Positions 26,032 through 36,877 of a stretch of 64,000 nt of DNA are shown piece by piece. The translations under genes were made by a program, and so were the position numbers. This DNA comes from an uncultured Winogradskyella sp. Lineage in GTDB: Bacteria; Bacteroidota; Bacteroidia; Flavobacteriales; Flavobacteriaceae. The notes under the pieces were generated by a model. It ran no database searches, had not been told where the DNA came from, and saw nothing but the letters and a program-made list of their open reading frames with translations. Positions within the stretch are counted from its first letter, which is position 1, and each line of letters opens with the position of its first letter. Location of the stretch: positions 1 through 64,000 of the forward strand of contig NZ_CANMJY010000012.1 in the NCBI RefSeq assembly GCF_947498345.1, written 5' to 3'.

Positions 26032-27492
26032 ATGCGTAAAACTATATCCATAATAGGTTCGGGATTTTCTGCTTTATCAGCATCTTGCTATTTAGCCCAA
26101 GCAGGTCATAAGGTTTCGATATTCGAAAAGAATAGTACTGTAGGTGGAAGAGCCAGACAATTGGTTAAGGATGGTTTTACTTTTGATATTGGTCCTAGTT
26201 GGTATTGGATGCCAGATATTTTTGAAAATTTCTTTAATGATTTTGGAAAACGTACTAGTGATTATTATCAGCTTGATAAGCTGAGTCCTGCCTATAAAAT
26301 TTTCTTCTCCGATGAAGTGATAACTATAGGTGATCATATGGATCAAATCTGTGAAGAATTTGAACGTATTGAAACTGGCAGTTCTAAACCACTTCGAAAG
26401 TTTATTTCGCAGGCACAAGAGCACTACGATATAGCCATTAATAAGGTAGTTTTAAAACCAGGTATTTCGCCTTTTGAACTTGTTACTAAAGAAACCGTTA
26501 CCAGAGTAGATCGTTTTTTTAAAACCATAAGTTCTGAAGTACGTAAAAAATTTAAAAACCCTAAGCTAATTTCAACATTAGAGTTTCCAGTACTCTTTTT
26601 AGGCGCTAAACCTAGCCAAACGCCTTCATTTTATAGTTTTATGAATTTTGCTGACTTTGGTTTAGGCACGTGGCATCCTAAAGGTGGTATGTATGAGATT
26701 ATAAAAGCTATGAGAAGTCTTGCCGAAAGCCTTGGTGTAAAAATCCATACAAACAGTAATGTTGAAAAGATTACTGTTGAAAACGGAAAGTCTATAGGCA
26801 TAACCGTAAATGGTGAGTTTATTAAATCTGATGTGGTTTTAAGTGGAGCTGATTATCATCATTCTGAAACATTACTAGATACAGACTACAGACAATACAG
26901 TGAAGCCTATTGGGACAAACGTACATTTGCACCATCTTCCCTACTCTTCTATGTTGGTTTTGATAAAAAATTAAACCAAATAGAACATCATAATTTATTC
27001 TTTGATACTAATTTTGAAAATCATGCTGAGGATATTTATGATGACCCTAAATGGCCAGAAAATCCATTATTTTATGTTAACTTTCCATCAGTAACGGATA
27101 GTAGCATGGCACCAGAAGGTTGCGAAACTGGTTTTTTTCTTATACCAATCGCGCCAGGATTAGAAGATACTCCAGAACTAAGACAACAATATTTTGACAT
27201 AATTATTAACCGCTTTGAAAATTTAACACATCAAAGCGTACAAAAACATATACTTTTTAAAGAGTCATTTTGTGTTAACGATTTTGTAAGTGAATATAAT
27301 TCCTATAAAGGCAATGCTTATGGTATGGCTAACACCTTAATGCAAACCGCGTTTTTACGCCCAAAATTAAAAAGTAAAAAAGTAGATGGTTTATACTTTA
27401 CAGGACAATTGACCGTACCTGGTCCTGGTGTACCTCCATCATTAATATCAGGCAAGCTCGTTGCTGATCTGATTAATAAAAATGAAGTTTAA
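26032..27492 (+). CDS. crtI: Phytoene desaturase
   Basis: Converts colourless phytoene to lycopene in the membrane by successive FAD-dependent desaturations. The 486-aa protein begins with the FAD dinucleotide fold IIGSGFSALSASCYLAQAGH (about 5-24) followed by GGRARQ, and has the C-terminal bacterial CrtI signature GLYFTGQLTVPGPGVPPSL (about 457-475). It starts 6 bases after the regulator stop, in one operon with crtB and crtZ. Confidence 0.97.
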   Translation: MRKTISIIGSGFSALSASCYLAQAGHKVSIFEKNSTVGGRARQLVKDGFTFDIGPSWYWMPDIFENFFNDFGKRTSDYYQLDKLSPAYKIFFSDEVITIGDHMDQICEEFERIETGSSKPLRKFISQAQEHYDIAINKVVLKPGISPFELVTKETVTRVDRFFKTISSEVRKKFKNPKLISTLEFPVLFLGAKPSQTPSFYSFMNFADFGLGTWHPKGGMYEIIKAMRSLAESLGVKIHTNSNVEKITVENGKSIGITVNGEFIKSDVVLSGADYHHSETLLDTDYRQYSEAYWDKRTFAPSSLLFYVGFDKKLNQIEHHNLFFDTNFENHAEDIYDDPKWPENPLFYVNFPSVTDSSMAPEGCETGFFLIPIAPGLEDTPELRQQYFDIIINRFENLTHQSVQKHILFKESFCVNDFVSEYNSYKGNAYGMANTLMQTAFLRPKLKSKKVDGLYFTGQLTVPGPGVPPSLISGKLVADLINKNEV

Positions 27493-27529
27493 TTACTAAA
27501 TCAAAACGATTTTACAAATCTACAACCCT

Positions 27530-28369
27530 ATGAAATCAATTTTTGATAATGTATCCAGAGAATGTAGTAAGCTCGTAACGACCTCTTACAGTACCTCTTT
27601 CTCTATGGCTACAAAAATGCTATCCGACAGCATTAGACAAGACATTTATAATATTTATGGCTTTGTGAGATTTGCTGACGAAATCGTAGATACATTTCAT
27701 GACTATGATAAAGAAAAGCTCTTTAAAAATTTTGAAACCGATTTAGAGCGTGCACTGACCGACAAAATAAATCTAAATCCTATCTTAAATGCGTTTCAGG
27801 AAACTTATCACAAATACAATATCGATAAGCACTTAGTAGATGCTTTTATGAATAGTATGCGATTAGATTTACACAAAACAGATTACCTCACTGAGCAAGA
27901 ATATAAAGATTACATTTATGGATCAGCTGATGTTGTAGGGTTAATGTGCTTAAAAGTGTTTGTAAAAGGTGATAATGAAAAGTATAATAACCTAAAAGAT
28001 TCTGCCATGAGCTTAGGCTCCGCTTTTCAGAAGGTGAATTTTTTACGAGATCTTAAAGCTGATTTTGAAGATCTAAGCAGAACGTATTTCCCTAATACTG
28101 ATTTAAATCATTTGGATGAAGCCTCAAAACAATCCATTATCACTGACATAGAAGACGATTTTGCAAAAGGGCTAAAAGGAATTAAACGTTTACCATTAGA
28201 AGCACGTTTTGGCGTATTTATGGCTTATCGTTATTATAATAAACTATTGCAAAAATTAAAAAAGACACCAGCGCTAGAGATTAAGTCTACAAGAATTAGG
28301 GTGCCTAATTACAAAAAGATTGAACTACTAACGAGAAGCTACGTAAAATATCAACTTAACTTACTTTAA
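27530..28369 (+). CDS. crtB: Phytoene synthase
   Basis: Condenses two geranylgeranyl diphosphates to phytoene. The 279-aa protein shows the two aspartate-rich motifs of the family: FADEIVDTF (about 43-51) and FLRDLKADFEDL (about 171-182). The length is as expected. It lies 37 bases after crtI and 18 bases before crtZ, in the same operon. Confidence 0.97.
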   Translation: MKSIFDNVSRECSKLVTTSYSTSFSMATKMLSDSIRQDIYNIYGFVRFADEIVDTFHDYDKEKLFKNFETDLERALTDKINLNPILNAFQETYHKYNIDKHLVDAFMNSMRLDLHKTDYLTEQEYKDYIYGSADVVGLMCLKVFVKGDNEKYNNLKDSAMSLGSAFQKVNFLRDLKADFEDLSRTYFPNTDLNHLDEASKQSIITDIEDDFAKGLKGIKRLPLEARFGVFMAYRYYNKLLQKLKKTPALEIKSTRIRVPNYKKIELLTRSYVKYQLNLL

Positions 28370-28387
28370 AATATAAAAGACCTTATT

Positions 28388-28834
28388 ATGCAAACTGTTT
28401 TTTGGATACTCATTTTCTTAGGAACATTTTTTATCATGGAATTTAATGCATGGTTTACACACAAGTATATAATGCATGGTTTTTTATGGAGCTTACACAA
28501 AGACCACCATCATAAAGATCATGATAGTTGGTTTGAACGTAACGATGCTTTTTTTATTTTCTACGCTGTTGTAAGTATGGTCTGTTTTTACCTTTGGAGT
28601 TATGAAGGTGTTTGGTTTACACTTCCTATTGGCTTAGGTATATTAATGTATGGTATAGCTTACTTTATTGTACATGATATATTTATTCACCAACGTTTCA
28701 AATGGTTGCGAAATATTGACAACAAATATGCCAGAGGTGTACGTCGCGCACACAAAATTCATCATAAACACTTAGGAAAAGAAAAGGGTGAGAATTTTGG
28801 AATGTTAATTGTCCCTTTTAAATATTTTAAATAA
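28388..28834 (+). CDS. crtZ: Beta-carotene hydroxylase
   Basis: A di-iron membrane hydroxylase adding 3-hydroxyl groups to beta-ionone rings (beta-carotene to zeaxanthin). The 148-aa protein has four hydrophobic segments and all histidine clusters: HKYIMH (about 19-24), HKDHHHKDH (about 32-40), HDIFIH (about 96-101) and HKIHHKH (about 119-125). It is the last gene of the crtI-crtB-crtZ operon; the lycopene cyclase that makes its substrate is encoded about 13 kb away. Confidence 0.96.
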   Translation: MQTVFWILIFLGTFFIMEFNAWFTHKYIMHGFLWSLHKDHHHKDHDSWFERNDAFFIFYAVVSMVCFYLWSYEGVWFTLPIGLGILMYGIAYFIVHDIFIHQRFKWLRNIDNKYARGVRRAHKIHHKHLGKEKGENFGMLIVPFKYFK

Positions 28835-28885
28835 AGCTTTAATTTGAATTGTTAGATTGTTATATGAATCAAACTCAGAAAATTA

Positions 28886-29440
28886 TTAAGCATTCATATA
28901 TTCTAAAACATCATTGACAACACCTTTAAAGTCATTTGAAATATCAAAATAGACAAGATCATTATTTTTACACGATGTTTCAATTTTTTTACTGTAATCT
29001 ATCATATTGGCAATATGGTTAGTAACGTAAACATCAGGTTTGTCATTTAACCAATCTGTGTATCCTGTACTGAACTTTTTAATGTTTTTACTTTTTTCAA
29101 CGATAGAAATATTGGCATAACCCAAAAAACATACTTTAATTGTTTTAGGGTGTTTTTTTATTAATTCAACTATTAATTCTGGTAATATTGCTTCTCCTTC
29201 AATAATACAATCATCACCAGCCCAAATCATACTTTCGCACATTGCTTTAAAAAAACTCCATAGCCTTTTAGCAATATCGTCTGGCATTAACAGATCATGT
29301 ATACCATATTCTGAAATACCATTAGTGAATCCCATTACCAGCCAATCTAAAGATATATATGGAATACCTTTTTGTACGGATAACTTTTTGGCAATTGTGG
29401 TTTTTCCAGACCTGGAAGCACCACTAATTAAGTATAACAT
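28886..29440 (-). CDS. P-loop kinase-like protein, unknown substrate
   Basis: A 184-aa protein with Walker A ISGASRSGKTTIA (about 5-17), an IIEGEAILPELIV strand and an overall adenylate-kinase/uridine-kinase-like size. Members of such small P-loop groups phosphorylate metabolites or act as ATPases. No LID or substrate motif that I can name is visible. It lies 13 bases after the thioredoxin-like gene on the same strand, so the two may be co-transcribed. Confidence 0.65.
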   Translation of the reverse strand: MLYLISGASRSGKTTIAKKLSVQKGIPYISLDWLVMGFTNGISEYGIHDLLMPDDIAKRLWSFFKAMCESMIWAGDDCIIEGEAILPELIVELIKKHPKTIKVCFLGYANISIVEKSKNIKKFSTGYTDWLNDKPDVYVTNHIANMIDYSKKIETSCKNNDLVYFDISNDFKGVVNDVLEYMNA

Positions 29441-29453
29441 ATAATGAGCTTTG

Positions 29454-30017
29454 TTATTCTATAAGTAAATCATTTAACTGATTTCTCACCGTTTCACTAT
29501 TCCAATCTATCGCACCAGATTCATCAATTACAATCTCACCTTGTTTATTGATTATAAATGTTCTAGGAATAGAACGTGTATATAATTCTTTTGGAATTTC
29601 GTTTAAAGATTTAAAAACTTCAAAATTAAAATTCTTTTTGTTTTTAAATTGCGCTACGACATTAAAATCATCATTGGTTACAAATAAAAACTCAACCTTA
29701 TCATTATAATCATTGTATAGTAACTGTAGGCTTGGCATTTCTGCAATACAAGGAGGACACCAAGTAGCCCAAAAGTTTATAAATACAACTTTACCCTTAG
29801 TATCGCTAAATGTAAGTACTCTATTATTATCCGATTTTAGTTTCCAATTAGGATAGTTAATCGGAACTCTTTCTGCTTTATCAATAAGCGAAGATTGATT
29901 GATATAGCTTAAACCTTTGTGCAATAATATTTGTAATGGTTGCCTGGTTTGAGGGATGATAAGAATGGCTATTATAAGAAGAAATATGATATTGCGTTTG
30001 GTAAGTTTAGCTTTCAT
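29454..30017 (-). CDS. TlpA/ResA-type thioredoxin-like protein
   Basis: A 187-aa membrane-anchored periplasmic thiol-disulfide oxidoreductase. It has an N-terminal helix (about 8-24, a signal anchor), then a thioredoxin fold with the active site FWATWCPPCIAEMPSL (Cys about 91 and 94) and the cis-proline region TRSIPRTFII. Relatives reduce cytochrome c apoproteins or respond to oxidative stress. It starts 9 bases after the Crp-family gene, an apparent operon of regulator, thioredoxin and P-loop protein. Confidence 0.9.
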   Translation of the reverse strand: MKAKLTKRNIIFLLIIAILIIPQTRQPLQILLHKGLSYINQSSLIDKAERVPINYPNWKLKSDNNRVLTFSDTKGKVVFINFWATWCPPCIAEMPSLQLLYNDYNDKVEFLFVTNDDFNVVAQFKNKKNFNFEVFKSLNEIPKELYTRSIPRTFIINKQGEIVIDESGAIDWNSETVRNQLNDLLIE

Positions 30018-30026
30018 ATAGCAAAA

Positions 30027-30698
30027 TTAAGCAGAAGTCTCATAAATACGGATTTGTTTACGGTTAAAATCTATAACCTTATCTTCTTTTAATTCGTTCA
30101 TTAAAATGTTTAATGTAGGCCTGGACACCCCTATTAGGCAGGCGATATCTTTTTGTGTATAGGGATGATTAATAATATGGTCACCTGTTTTATCGCAATC
30201 ATAACCATACTCAGAACATAGCTCATCTAAAAACTCCATTAATCGCGTTTTCGAATCCTTAAACAGTAAAAGCTGAAGACGACGTTCTAATTTTTTAAAC
30301 TTCAACCCAATAAACTTATAGATTCTAAGACTAAACGTTTTATTGTCCCTCATAAGTTCGTGCATGGTATTTACACCCACAGGACAAATCGAAGTATTAT
30401 TGTCTAAAGATTGTGCAAATTCTTCGCGTTTTTCTTCTCCTAAAATGGCTTTTTCTCCAAAGAGTTCACCTTTTTTTAAAATTGCTTTTACAACTTCTGT
30501 TCCATCTTCGTTATAATATCCAATCTTTACTTTTCCTTTTTCTATAAGATACACCTTATTAGCTGCATCTTCTTCAAAATAAATATAATCGCTTTTTTTA
30601 TAGGCATCAAAATCGTGGCAAGCCTTATATTTCTTAAACTTATGAGGACATAACAAGTTAAATAAATTAACATCCTCGAATATCCAGATGGCATTCAT
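30027..30698 (-). CDS. Crp/Fnr family transcriptional regulator
   Basis: A 223-aa regulator with an N-terminal cyclic-nucleotide-binding-like beta-roll (about 25-140; KVYLIEKGKVKIGYY and KGELFGEKAIL) and a C-terminal winged helix (about 155-220; TQKDIACLIGVSRPTLNIL is the recognition region). No N-terminal cysteine cluster of Fnr type is visible (only C17 and C27), so iron-sulphur sensing is not supported. Its target is probably its own operon with the thioredoxin-like gene. Confidence 0.9.
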   Translation of the reverse strand: MNAIWIFEDVNLFNLLCPHKFKKYKACHDFDAYKKSDYIYFEEDAANKVYLIEKGKVKIGYYNEDGTEVVKAILKKGELFGEKAILGEEKREEFAQSLDNNTSICPVGVNTMHELMRDNKTFSLRIYKFIGLKFKKLERRLQLLLFKDSKTRLMEFLDELCSEYGYDCDKTGDHIINHPYTQKDIACLIGVSRPTLNILMNELKEDKVIDFNRKQIRIYETSA

Positions 30699-30772
30699 GA
30701 CTAATAAAAGATTAATTGAGTTAAGCTTTATGTCGTGTTAAAGTTTCAAACCTTTCAGTTTAAACCTAAAAA

Positions 30773-30798
30773 AAACTCTCAGCCAAAACTGAGAGTTT
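30773..30798 (-). terminator. Terminator of the aconitase gene
   Basis: AAACTCTCAG (30773-30782) pairs perfectly with CTGAGAGTTT (30789-30798). On the minus strand the stem is followed by a T run (complement of the A run before 30776). Confidence 0.85.
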
Positions 30799-30823
30799 AT
30801 AGAATACTATCTATTTTATGGTA

Positions 30824-33091
30824 CTAAGCGTTCTGTTTCTTAATTAAATTCAGAGCAGAACCTTCTTTATACCATTCGATTTGCGCATCGTTATAAGTAT
30901 GATTTAAAGTTATGGTATCCTTAGAACCATCTGTATGTACAACTTCAAGATGCAATGGTTTATGAGGTGCGAATTCATTTAAATCCAGAAAATTAAATGT
31001 ATCATCTTCTTGTATTAAATCGTAATCAGATTCATTAGCAAATGTTAAACCTAGCATACCTTGCTTTTTAAGGTTGGTTTCGTGTATACGAGCAAAAGAT
31101 TTTACAATCACTGCTGCAACACCCAAATGTCTTGGCTGCATTGCCGCATGTTCTCTTGAAGATCCTTCACCATAGTTGTGATCACCTACAACAACCGACC
31201 AAACACCATTCTTTTTATACTCTCGTTGTGTATCTGGAACACCTCCATATTCACCAGTTAATTGGCTCTTAACAAAGTTGGTTTTTTCATTAAAAGCATT
31301 AACAGCTCCTATTAATGTGTTATTGGCTATATTATCTAAATGTCCTCTAAAACGTAACCAAGGTCCTGCCATAGAGATATGATCTGTTGTACATTTTCCA
31401 AAGGCTTTAATTAACAATTTAGCACCAGTTATAGTGTCTCCAATTGGTGTAAATGGTTCTAAAAGTTGTAAACGCTCAGACTCAGGGTTTACAGAAATTT
31501 CAACTCCACTTCCATCCGCAACTGGTTCTAGATAACCATTTTCTTTAACATCAAAACCTTTTGGAGGTAATTCCCATCCTGTAGGTTCGTCTAACATCAC
31601 TTCCTCCCCATTTTCATTGATTAACGTATCTGTCATTGGATTAAAATCCAATCGACCTGCTATTGCTATAGCCGCAGTTATTTCTGGAGATGCTACAAAA
31701 GCATGCGTATTAGGATTTCCATCTGCACGCTTAGCAAAGTTTCTGTTAAAGGAATGCACAATACTATTCTTTGGTGCATTTTTAGGATCACTATAACGTG
31801 CCCATTGTCCTATACAAGGTCCACATGCATTGGTAAATATCTTAGCATCTAATTTTTCAAAAACATCAAGGATACCATCACGTTCAGCTGTGTAACGCAC
31901 CTGTTCTGATCCTGGATTTATACCAAACTCAGCTTTGGTTTTTAAACCTTTATCTAATGCTTGTTGCGCTATGGATGAAGCTCTGGATAAATCTTCATAA
32001 GATGAGTTAGTACAAGAACCGATAAGCCCCCACTCTACTTGCATTGGCCACTCATTTTCTTTAGCCTTAGTTGTCATTTCGCGACCAACTGTTGTCGATA
32101 AATCTGGCGTAAAAGGTCCGTTTAATAATGGTCCTAATTCCGAAAGATTAATATCTATAACCTGGTCAAAGTATTGCTCAGGGTTTGCGTACACTTCGTC
32201 ATCAGCTGTTAAGTATGCTCTAATTTTATTAGCTTCTTCTGCAACATCTTCTCTATCTGTAGCTTTTAGGTAACGCTCCATAGAATCGTCATATCCAAAT
32301 GTAGAAGTAGTTGCTCCAATCTCTGCACCCATATTACAGATAGTACCTTTTCCGGTACAAGACATTGATAGTGCACCTGGTCCAAAATATTCAACTATTG
32401 CACCTGTCCCACCTTTTACAGTAAGAATTTCTGCAACTTTAAGAATTACATCTTTTGGTGCTGTCCAACCCGAAAGTTTTCCAGTTAACCTTACACCAAT
32501 TAACTTAGGAAATTTAAGCTCCCAAGCCATACCAGCCATAACATCCACAGCATCAGCTCCACCAACACCAATAGCTACCATTCCTAATCCGCCTGCGTTA
32601 ACAGTATGAGAATCTGTACCTATCATCATTCCGCCAGGGAATGCATAATTTTCTAAAACCACTTGATGGATGATACCTGCACCTGGTTTCCAAAATCCAA
32701 TACCATATTTATTAGATACTGATTCTAAAAAGTTAAACACTTCACTACTTGTATTATTAGCATGCTTTAGATCTGTGGCTGCACCATCTTTAGCTTGTAT
32801 TAAGTGATCGCAATGTACCGTAGTTGGTACTGCAACCTTTGGTTTGCCTGCTTGCATAAATTGTAATAACGCCATTTGAGCTGTTGCGTCTTGACAAGCA
32901 ACTCTGTCTGGTGCAAAATCTACATAATCCTTACCTCTGTCGAATGCTTTGGTAGGTTTTCCTTCCCACAAATGCGAGTATAAAATCTTTTCTGAAAGTG
33001 TTAATGGTTTACCAACTATTTCTCTAGCAGCATCAACGCGCTCCGTCATGTTAGCATAAACCTTTTTAATCATATTAATGTCAAAAGCCAT
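30824..33091 (-). CDS. Aconitate hydratase
   Basis: Isomerises citrate to isocitrate in the TCA cycle through a 4Fe-4S cluster. The 755-aa protein is of the mitochondrial-like type common in Bacteroidota. Cluster cysteines are in [10 protein letters not shown] (one) and [12 protein letters not shown] (two). The substrate-binding [11 protein letters not shown] and the C-terminal swivel domain ([15 protein letters not shown]) are present. It is a single gene with a terminator at 30773-30798. Confidence 0.97.
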   Translation of the reverse strand: MAFDINMIKKVYANMTERVDAAREIVGKPLTLSEKILYSHLWEGKPTKAFDRGKDYVDFAPDRVACQDATAQMALLQFMQAGKPKVAVPTTVHCDHLIQAKDGAATDLKHANNTSSEVFNFLESVSNKYGIGFWKPGAGIIHQVVLENYAFPGGMMIGTDSHTVNAGGLGMVAIGVGGADAVDVMAGMAWELKFPKLIGVRLTGKLSGWTAPKDVILKVAEILTVKGGTGAIVEYFGPGALSMSCTGKGTICNMGAEIGATTSTFGYDDSMERYLKATDREDVAEEANKIRAYLTADDEVYANPEQYFDQVIDINLSELGPLLNGPFTPDLSTTVGREMTTKAKENEWPMQVEWGLIGSCTNSSYEDLSRASSIAQQALDKGLKTKAEFGINPGSEQVRYTAERDGILDVFEKLDAKIFTNACGPCIGQWARYSDPKNAPKNSIVHSFNRNFAKRADGNPNTHAFVASPEITAAIAIAGRLDFNPMTDTLINENGEEVMLDEPTGWELPPKGFDVKENGYLEPVADGSGVEISVNPESERLQLLEPFTPIGDTITGAKLLIKAFGKCTTDHISMAGPWLRFRGHLDNIANNTLIGAVNAFNEKTNFVKSQLTGEYGGVPDTQREYKKNGVWSVVVGDHNYGEGSSREHAAMQPRHLGVAAVIVKSFARIHETNLKKQGMLGLTFANESDYDLIQEDDTFNFLDLNEFAPHKPLHLEVVHTDGSKDTITLNHTYNDAQIEWYKEGSALNLIKKQNA

Positions 33092-33522
33092 ATAGTATAT
33101 TTAAAGGTTGATATTTTTTTTAAGAAGCACAAAAGTACGAAATTCGATTGAATTTTAAAATATATGCAATAAAAACGCTCTTACACTAAACATTATTTAA
33201 TAAATAGTGGAATATTTGATGTTTTTATATGTAATAATTAATATTTAAGCTAAAAGTGTAATAAATTAACAGTTTTGAATAGAGATATTTAATCACTCCT
33301 TATTTAGAATGAATATGTATTTCATAGCTTGTGCCCATAAAGTTGAAAATCTTAACCATAGATTTGTTTATTTTTTAGCAAATAATATTACTATCTCATT
33401 ATATAATCTAATACATAAAGTTAGAGTCTTTGTATTTATCCTAATTTTTTGTAACAAAATTTATAATTTCTCTTCTAACATATCATATGGAGCAATTAAT
33501 AAACAAATCTTAAATCACTAAA
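33092..33522. other. Gene-free spacer between aconitase and S9 peptidase genes
   Basis: These 431 AT-rich bases separate divergent genes. On the minus strand a -7-like TACTTTTG (33137-33130) could serve the aconitase gene, with TTT instead of TTG at the 19-base spacing. A 70-codon frame at 33309-33521 has no protein-like character. Nothing else is seen. Confidence 0.6.
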
Positions 33523-35832
33523 ATGAAAACTACAATCTTAAAACTAGGTAGTACCTTATTTTTATTTTTAGGTACGCTAGCACAAATTAGTGCACAAGAA
33601 ATTGTCGGCACCTGGGAAGGAAAAATAGCTGTACAAGACACAGAAATTCCACTGGCATTCAATGTAACAATGGAAAACAACAAGTATTCTTCTACAATGG
33701 ATAGTCCATCACAAGGAGCAACAGGCATTCCTATGGATGTTACGACTTTTACTGATAATACTTTAACTATAAAGTTTAATCAGGCAGGTATAAAATATGT
33801 TGGCACTTTAGAAGAAAATATAGTAACGGGAACATTTTATCAAGGCCCTAATGAATTACCTCTAACACTTAACAAGACGGTTAAAACATTACCAGGCAAT
33901 ACAGCCTTACCTTCTTCGGATGAAGAATTAGAAAAACTAGCTAACTGGAATCCTATTAATAGTTACAAATATTCTGTCGAAGACTATTTTGCAAGACCTA
34001 AAGCTAGATCATTTAATTTTTCTCCAGATGGAACATATTTATCTTATAGAGAAAAAGATGAAAATAAAAAGAATCATGTTTATGTAAAAAATATAGAGAC
34101 TGATGAAGTTAAACGTATTATAGAAGAAAAGGAAGAACTTATCAGAGGTTTTGGCTGGGCTAATGACAATAGAATAGTCTATGTTATGGATAAAGGCGGA
34201 AATGAAGATTATCATTTATTTGCCGTTGATATTGATGGTAAAAACCAAAAAGAGCTGACTCCTTTTGATGGTGTGAAGGTAAATATCTTAAATGGTTTAA
34301 AAGAAGACAAAGACCATATGATAATTTCTATGAATAAAAACAACCCTCAAATATTTGAGCCATATAAAATAAACATTGTTACCGGAGAACTTAAGCAACT
34401 TTATACAAATGAAGATGCTGCCAACCCAATTAATGGTTATCAATTTGATAAAGATGGTAATCTACGTGGTTTTGCAAAACTTCGTGATGGCGTAAATATA
34501 GATATGTACTATTCTTTAGATGGCGAAAACTATGAGGTAACAAAACAATTAAGCTGGAAGGATAGTTTTAGTATCTCTTCTTTTAATTATGCAACTGACT
34601 ATCCTCATGACGCCTATGTGATATCGAACTTAGATAGTGATAAAACTCAAATTTATCTATATGATCTAAAAGAAGACAAAGTCATTGAAAAATTATTTTC
34701 TAACGAAAATTATGATGTCTCTGGCTTGTCTTTATCAAGAAACAGAGGTTATGAATTAGATTATTTCTCATACGAAGGTGAAAAAAGAAACATAGTTCCT
34801 GTTAGTGGTTATTACAAAAAGCTGCATGAGAAAATCACAAAAAAATTCCCAAATTACAGCTATTCCATTGCCGACAAAACTGATGATGAGAGCAAATATT
34901 TAATCTTTTTACAAAGTGATAAGTTATACGGAATTTACTACTCGTATGATGCCAAAAAGGATGAATTTAAATTACTCTATAACTTAATGCCAAATCTTAT
35001 CGAAGAAGATATGGCAGAAATGCGACCAATTACTTTTAAAAGTAGAGACGGTAAGACCATTCATGGTTATATTACTTTACCAAAAGCAGCTCTTGAAGGA
35101 AATAGAGTACCAGTGATTGTAAACCCACATGGAGGACCACAGGGTATTAGAGATTCCTGGGGTTTTAACCCTGAAGCACAACTTTTTGCTAGTCGTGGTT
35201 ATGCTACCTTACAAGTAAATTTTAGAATTTCTGGAGGATATGGTCGTGAGTTTTTAGAATCTGGATTTAAGCAAATAGGAAGAAAAGCTATGGATGATGT
35301 TGAAGATGGCTTACAATATGTCGTAGATCAAGGTTGGGTAGATAAAGATAATGCTGCTATTTATGGCGGTAGCCACGGAGGGTATGCCGTATTACGTGGC
35401 TTAACTAAAACACCAGATTTATATGCTTGTGGTGTAGATTATGTTGGCGTATCTAATATTTTTACATTCTTTGATTCTTTCCCGGAATACTGGAAGCCTT
35501 ATAAGAAAATAGTTAAGGAAATTTGGTATGATTCGGATATCCCTGAAGAAAAAGCGATTATGAAAGAAGTGTCCCCTGTTTTTCATATAGACAAGATTAA
35601 AAAACCACTTCTTGTTGTACAAGGTGCTAATGATCCAAGAGTTAATATTGATGAATCTGACCAAATAGTTGAAGGTCTAAGAGCAAAAGGTGTTGATGTT
35701 CCATATATGGTAAAATATGATGAAGGTCACGGATTTGCTAAAGAAGAAAATTCTATTGCGCTATATAAAGCAATGATGGGATTTTACGCAAAGCACTTAA
35801 AGCAAAATTTACAACAACCCATAAAGGATTAA
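33523..35832 (+). CDS. S9 family prolyl oligopeptidase with extra N-terminal domain
   Basis: A 769-aa secreted serine peptidase with a signal peptide (about 1-24, ISAQ). The first mature about 110 residues ([12 protein letters not shown]...LPLTLNK) form a beta-rich domain like the lipocalin-like N-terminal part of other Bacteroidota hydrolases. A seven-bladed propeller region (about 150-490) and an alpha/beta hydrolase domain (about 500-769) follow. The likely triad is Ser in [10 protein letters not shown] (about 619), Asp in GANDPRVN, and His in [10 protein letters not shown]. It probably trims peptides in the periplasm. It stands alone and is followed by a terminator. Confidence 0.93.
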   Translation: MKTTILKLGSTLFLFLGTLAQISAQEIVGTWEGKIAVQDTEIPLAFNVTMENNKYSSTMDSPSQGATGIPMDVTTFTDNTLTIKFNQAGIKYVGTLEENIVTGTFYQGPNELPLTLNKTVKTLPGNTALPSSDEELEKLANWNPINSYKYSVEDYFARPKARSFNFSPDGTYLSYREKDENKKNHVYVKNIETDEVKRIIEEKEELIRGFGWANDNRIVYVMDKGGNEDYHLFAVDIDGKNQKELTPFDGVKVNILNGLKEDKDHMIISMNKNNPQIFEPYKINIVTGELKQLYTNEDAANPINGYQFDKDGNLRGFAKLRDGVNIDMYYSLDGENYEVTKQLSWKDSFSISSFNYATDYPHDAYVISNLDSDKTQIYLYDLKEDKVIEKLFSNENYDVSGLSLSRNRGYELDYFSYEGEKRNIVPVSGYYKKLHEKITKKFPNYSYSIADKTDDESKYLIFLQSDKLYGIYYSYDAKKDEFKLLYNLMPNLIEEDMAEMRPITFKSRDGKTIHGYITLPKAALEGNRVPVIVNPHGGPQGIRDSWGFNPEAQLFASRGYATLQVNFRISGGYGREFLESGFKQIGRKAMDDVEDGLQYVVDQGWVDKDNAAIYGGSHGGYAVLRGLTKTPDLYACGVDYVGVSNIFTFFDSFPEYWKPYKKIVKEIWYDSDIPEEKAIMKEVSPVFHIDKIKKPLLVVQGANDPRVNIDESDQIVEGLRAKGVDVPYMVKYDEGHGFAKEENSIALYKAMMGFYAKHLKQNLQQPIKD

Positions 35833-35852
35833 GTTGTTTTTATACATACTAT

Positions 35853-35890
35853 AAAAAAGACCTTTTGATAATATCAAGAGGTCTTTTTTT
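35853..35890. terminator. Bidirectional terminator
   Basis: AAAAAAGACC pairs with GGTCTTTTTT, with an inner TTGATA/TATCAA stem. A and T runs flank it between the convergent S9 peptidase and MoxR genes. Confidence 0.85.
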
Positions 35891-35920
35891 ATATGAATTT
35901 TTGGATTAAACTTTAAACCA

Positions 35921-36874
35921 TTAAAACAAACTTTCAATAATCTTTTCGTCTGTAATACCTTCTGCTTCTGCTTTATAGTTTTTAATGATCCTGTGTCTAA
36001 GAATCCCTGTAGCTACAGCTTGAACATTTTCTATATCGGGAGAGAATTTACCATGTATTGCAGCATGTGTTTTTGCTGCTAAAATTAAATTTTGTGAGGC
36101 TCTTGGTCCTGCTCCCCAATCAACAAACTCTTTAACAATATCTGCAGCAGTATTAGCTTTTGGTCTGGTTTTAGCAACTAGGTTAACGGCATACTCTATA
36201 ACATTATCTGCAACAGGAATACGACGAATTACATTCTGAAAATCTATAATTTCTTGTGCAGTAAATAACGCATTTACAGTTAACTGAATATCTGTAGTTG
36301 TCGCTTTTACAACTTCAACTTCATCCTTAAAAGATGGGTATTCTAAATTTATAGCAAACATAAAACGGTCTAATTGTGCTTCTGGCAAAGGATAAGTTCC
36401 TTCTTGCTCAATTGGGTTTTGAGTAGCCAAAACAAAGTAAGGCAAACTTAATTTGTACTGATGACCAGCAACAGTTACTGCGCGTTCTTGCATAGCTTCT
36501 AACAATGCAGCTTGTGTTTTTGGTGGTGTTCTGTTGATTTCATCTGCTAAAATGATATTAGCAAAGATTGGCCCTTTTATAAATTTAAACTGTCGGTTTT
36601 CATCTAAGATTTCGCTTCCTAAAATATCGCTAGGCATTAAATCTGGCGTAAACTGAATACGTTTAAAATTTAACCCTAAAGCCTGAGCTATGGTATTAAC
36701 CATTAAAGTTTTTGCCAATCCTGGTACACCTATTAAAAGTGAGTGTCCTCCTGAAAATATTGAGATTAAAATCTGGTCTACTACATCATCTTGACCTATA
36801 ATAATCTTAGCAATTTCTGTTTTAAGTGCTTTATATTTTTTTACGAAATTTTCAATTACGGTAACATCAGACAT
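35921..36874 (-). CDS. MoxR family AAA+ ATPase
   Basis: A 317-aa MoxR-type ATPase with Walker A GVPGLAKTLM (about 41-50), Walker B ILADEINRTPPKTQAALLEAM (starting about 105), sensor 1 (ATQNPIEQEGTYPLPEAQ), and the C-terminal lid. MoxR proteins act as chaperones that assemble or activate partner complexes, usually with von Willebrand A-domain proteins encoded nearby. No such gene follows here within the window. It starts 3 bases after the parvulin gene 36878-38320, so it belongs to the SurA-like operon. Confidence 0.94.
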   Translation of the reverse strand: MSDVTVIENFVKKYKALKTEIAKIIIGQDDVVDQILISIFSGGHSLLIGVPGLAKTLMVNTIAQALGLNFKRIQFTPDLMPSDILGSEILDENRQFKFIKGPIFANIILADEINRTPPKTQAALLEAMQERAVTVAGHQYKLSLPYFVLATQNPIEQEGTYPLPEAQLDRFMFAINLEYPSFKDEVEVVKATTTDIQLTVNALFTAQEIIDFQNVIRRIPVADNVIEYAVNLVAKTRPKANTAADIVKEFVDWGAGPRASQNLILAAKTHAAIHGKFSPDIENVQAVATGILRHRIIKNYKAEAEGITDEKIIESLF

Positions 36875-36877
36875 ATG

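Noticed and set aside
33309..33521. 70-codon plus-strand frame in the aconitase/S9 spacer
   Set aside because: AT-rich, no recognisable motif or promoter. It ends 2 bases before the S9 start and looks like chance.
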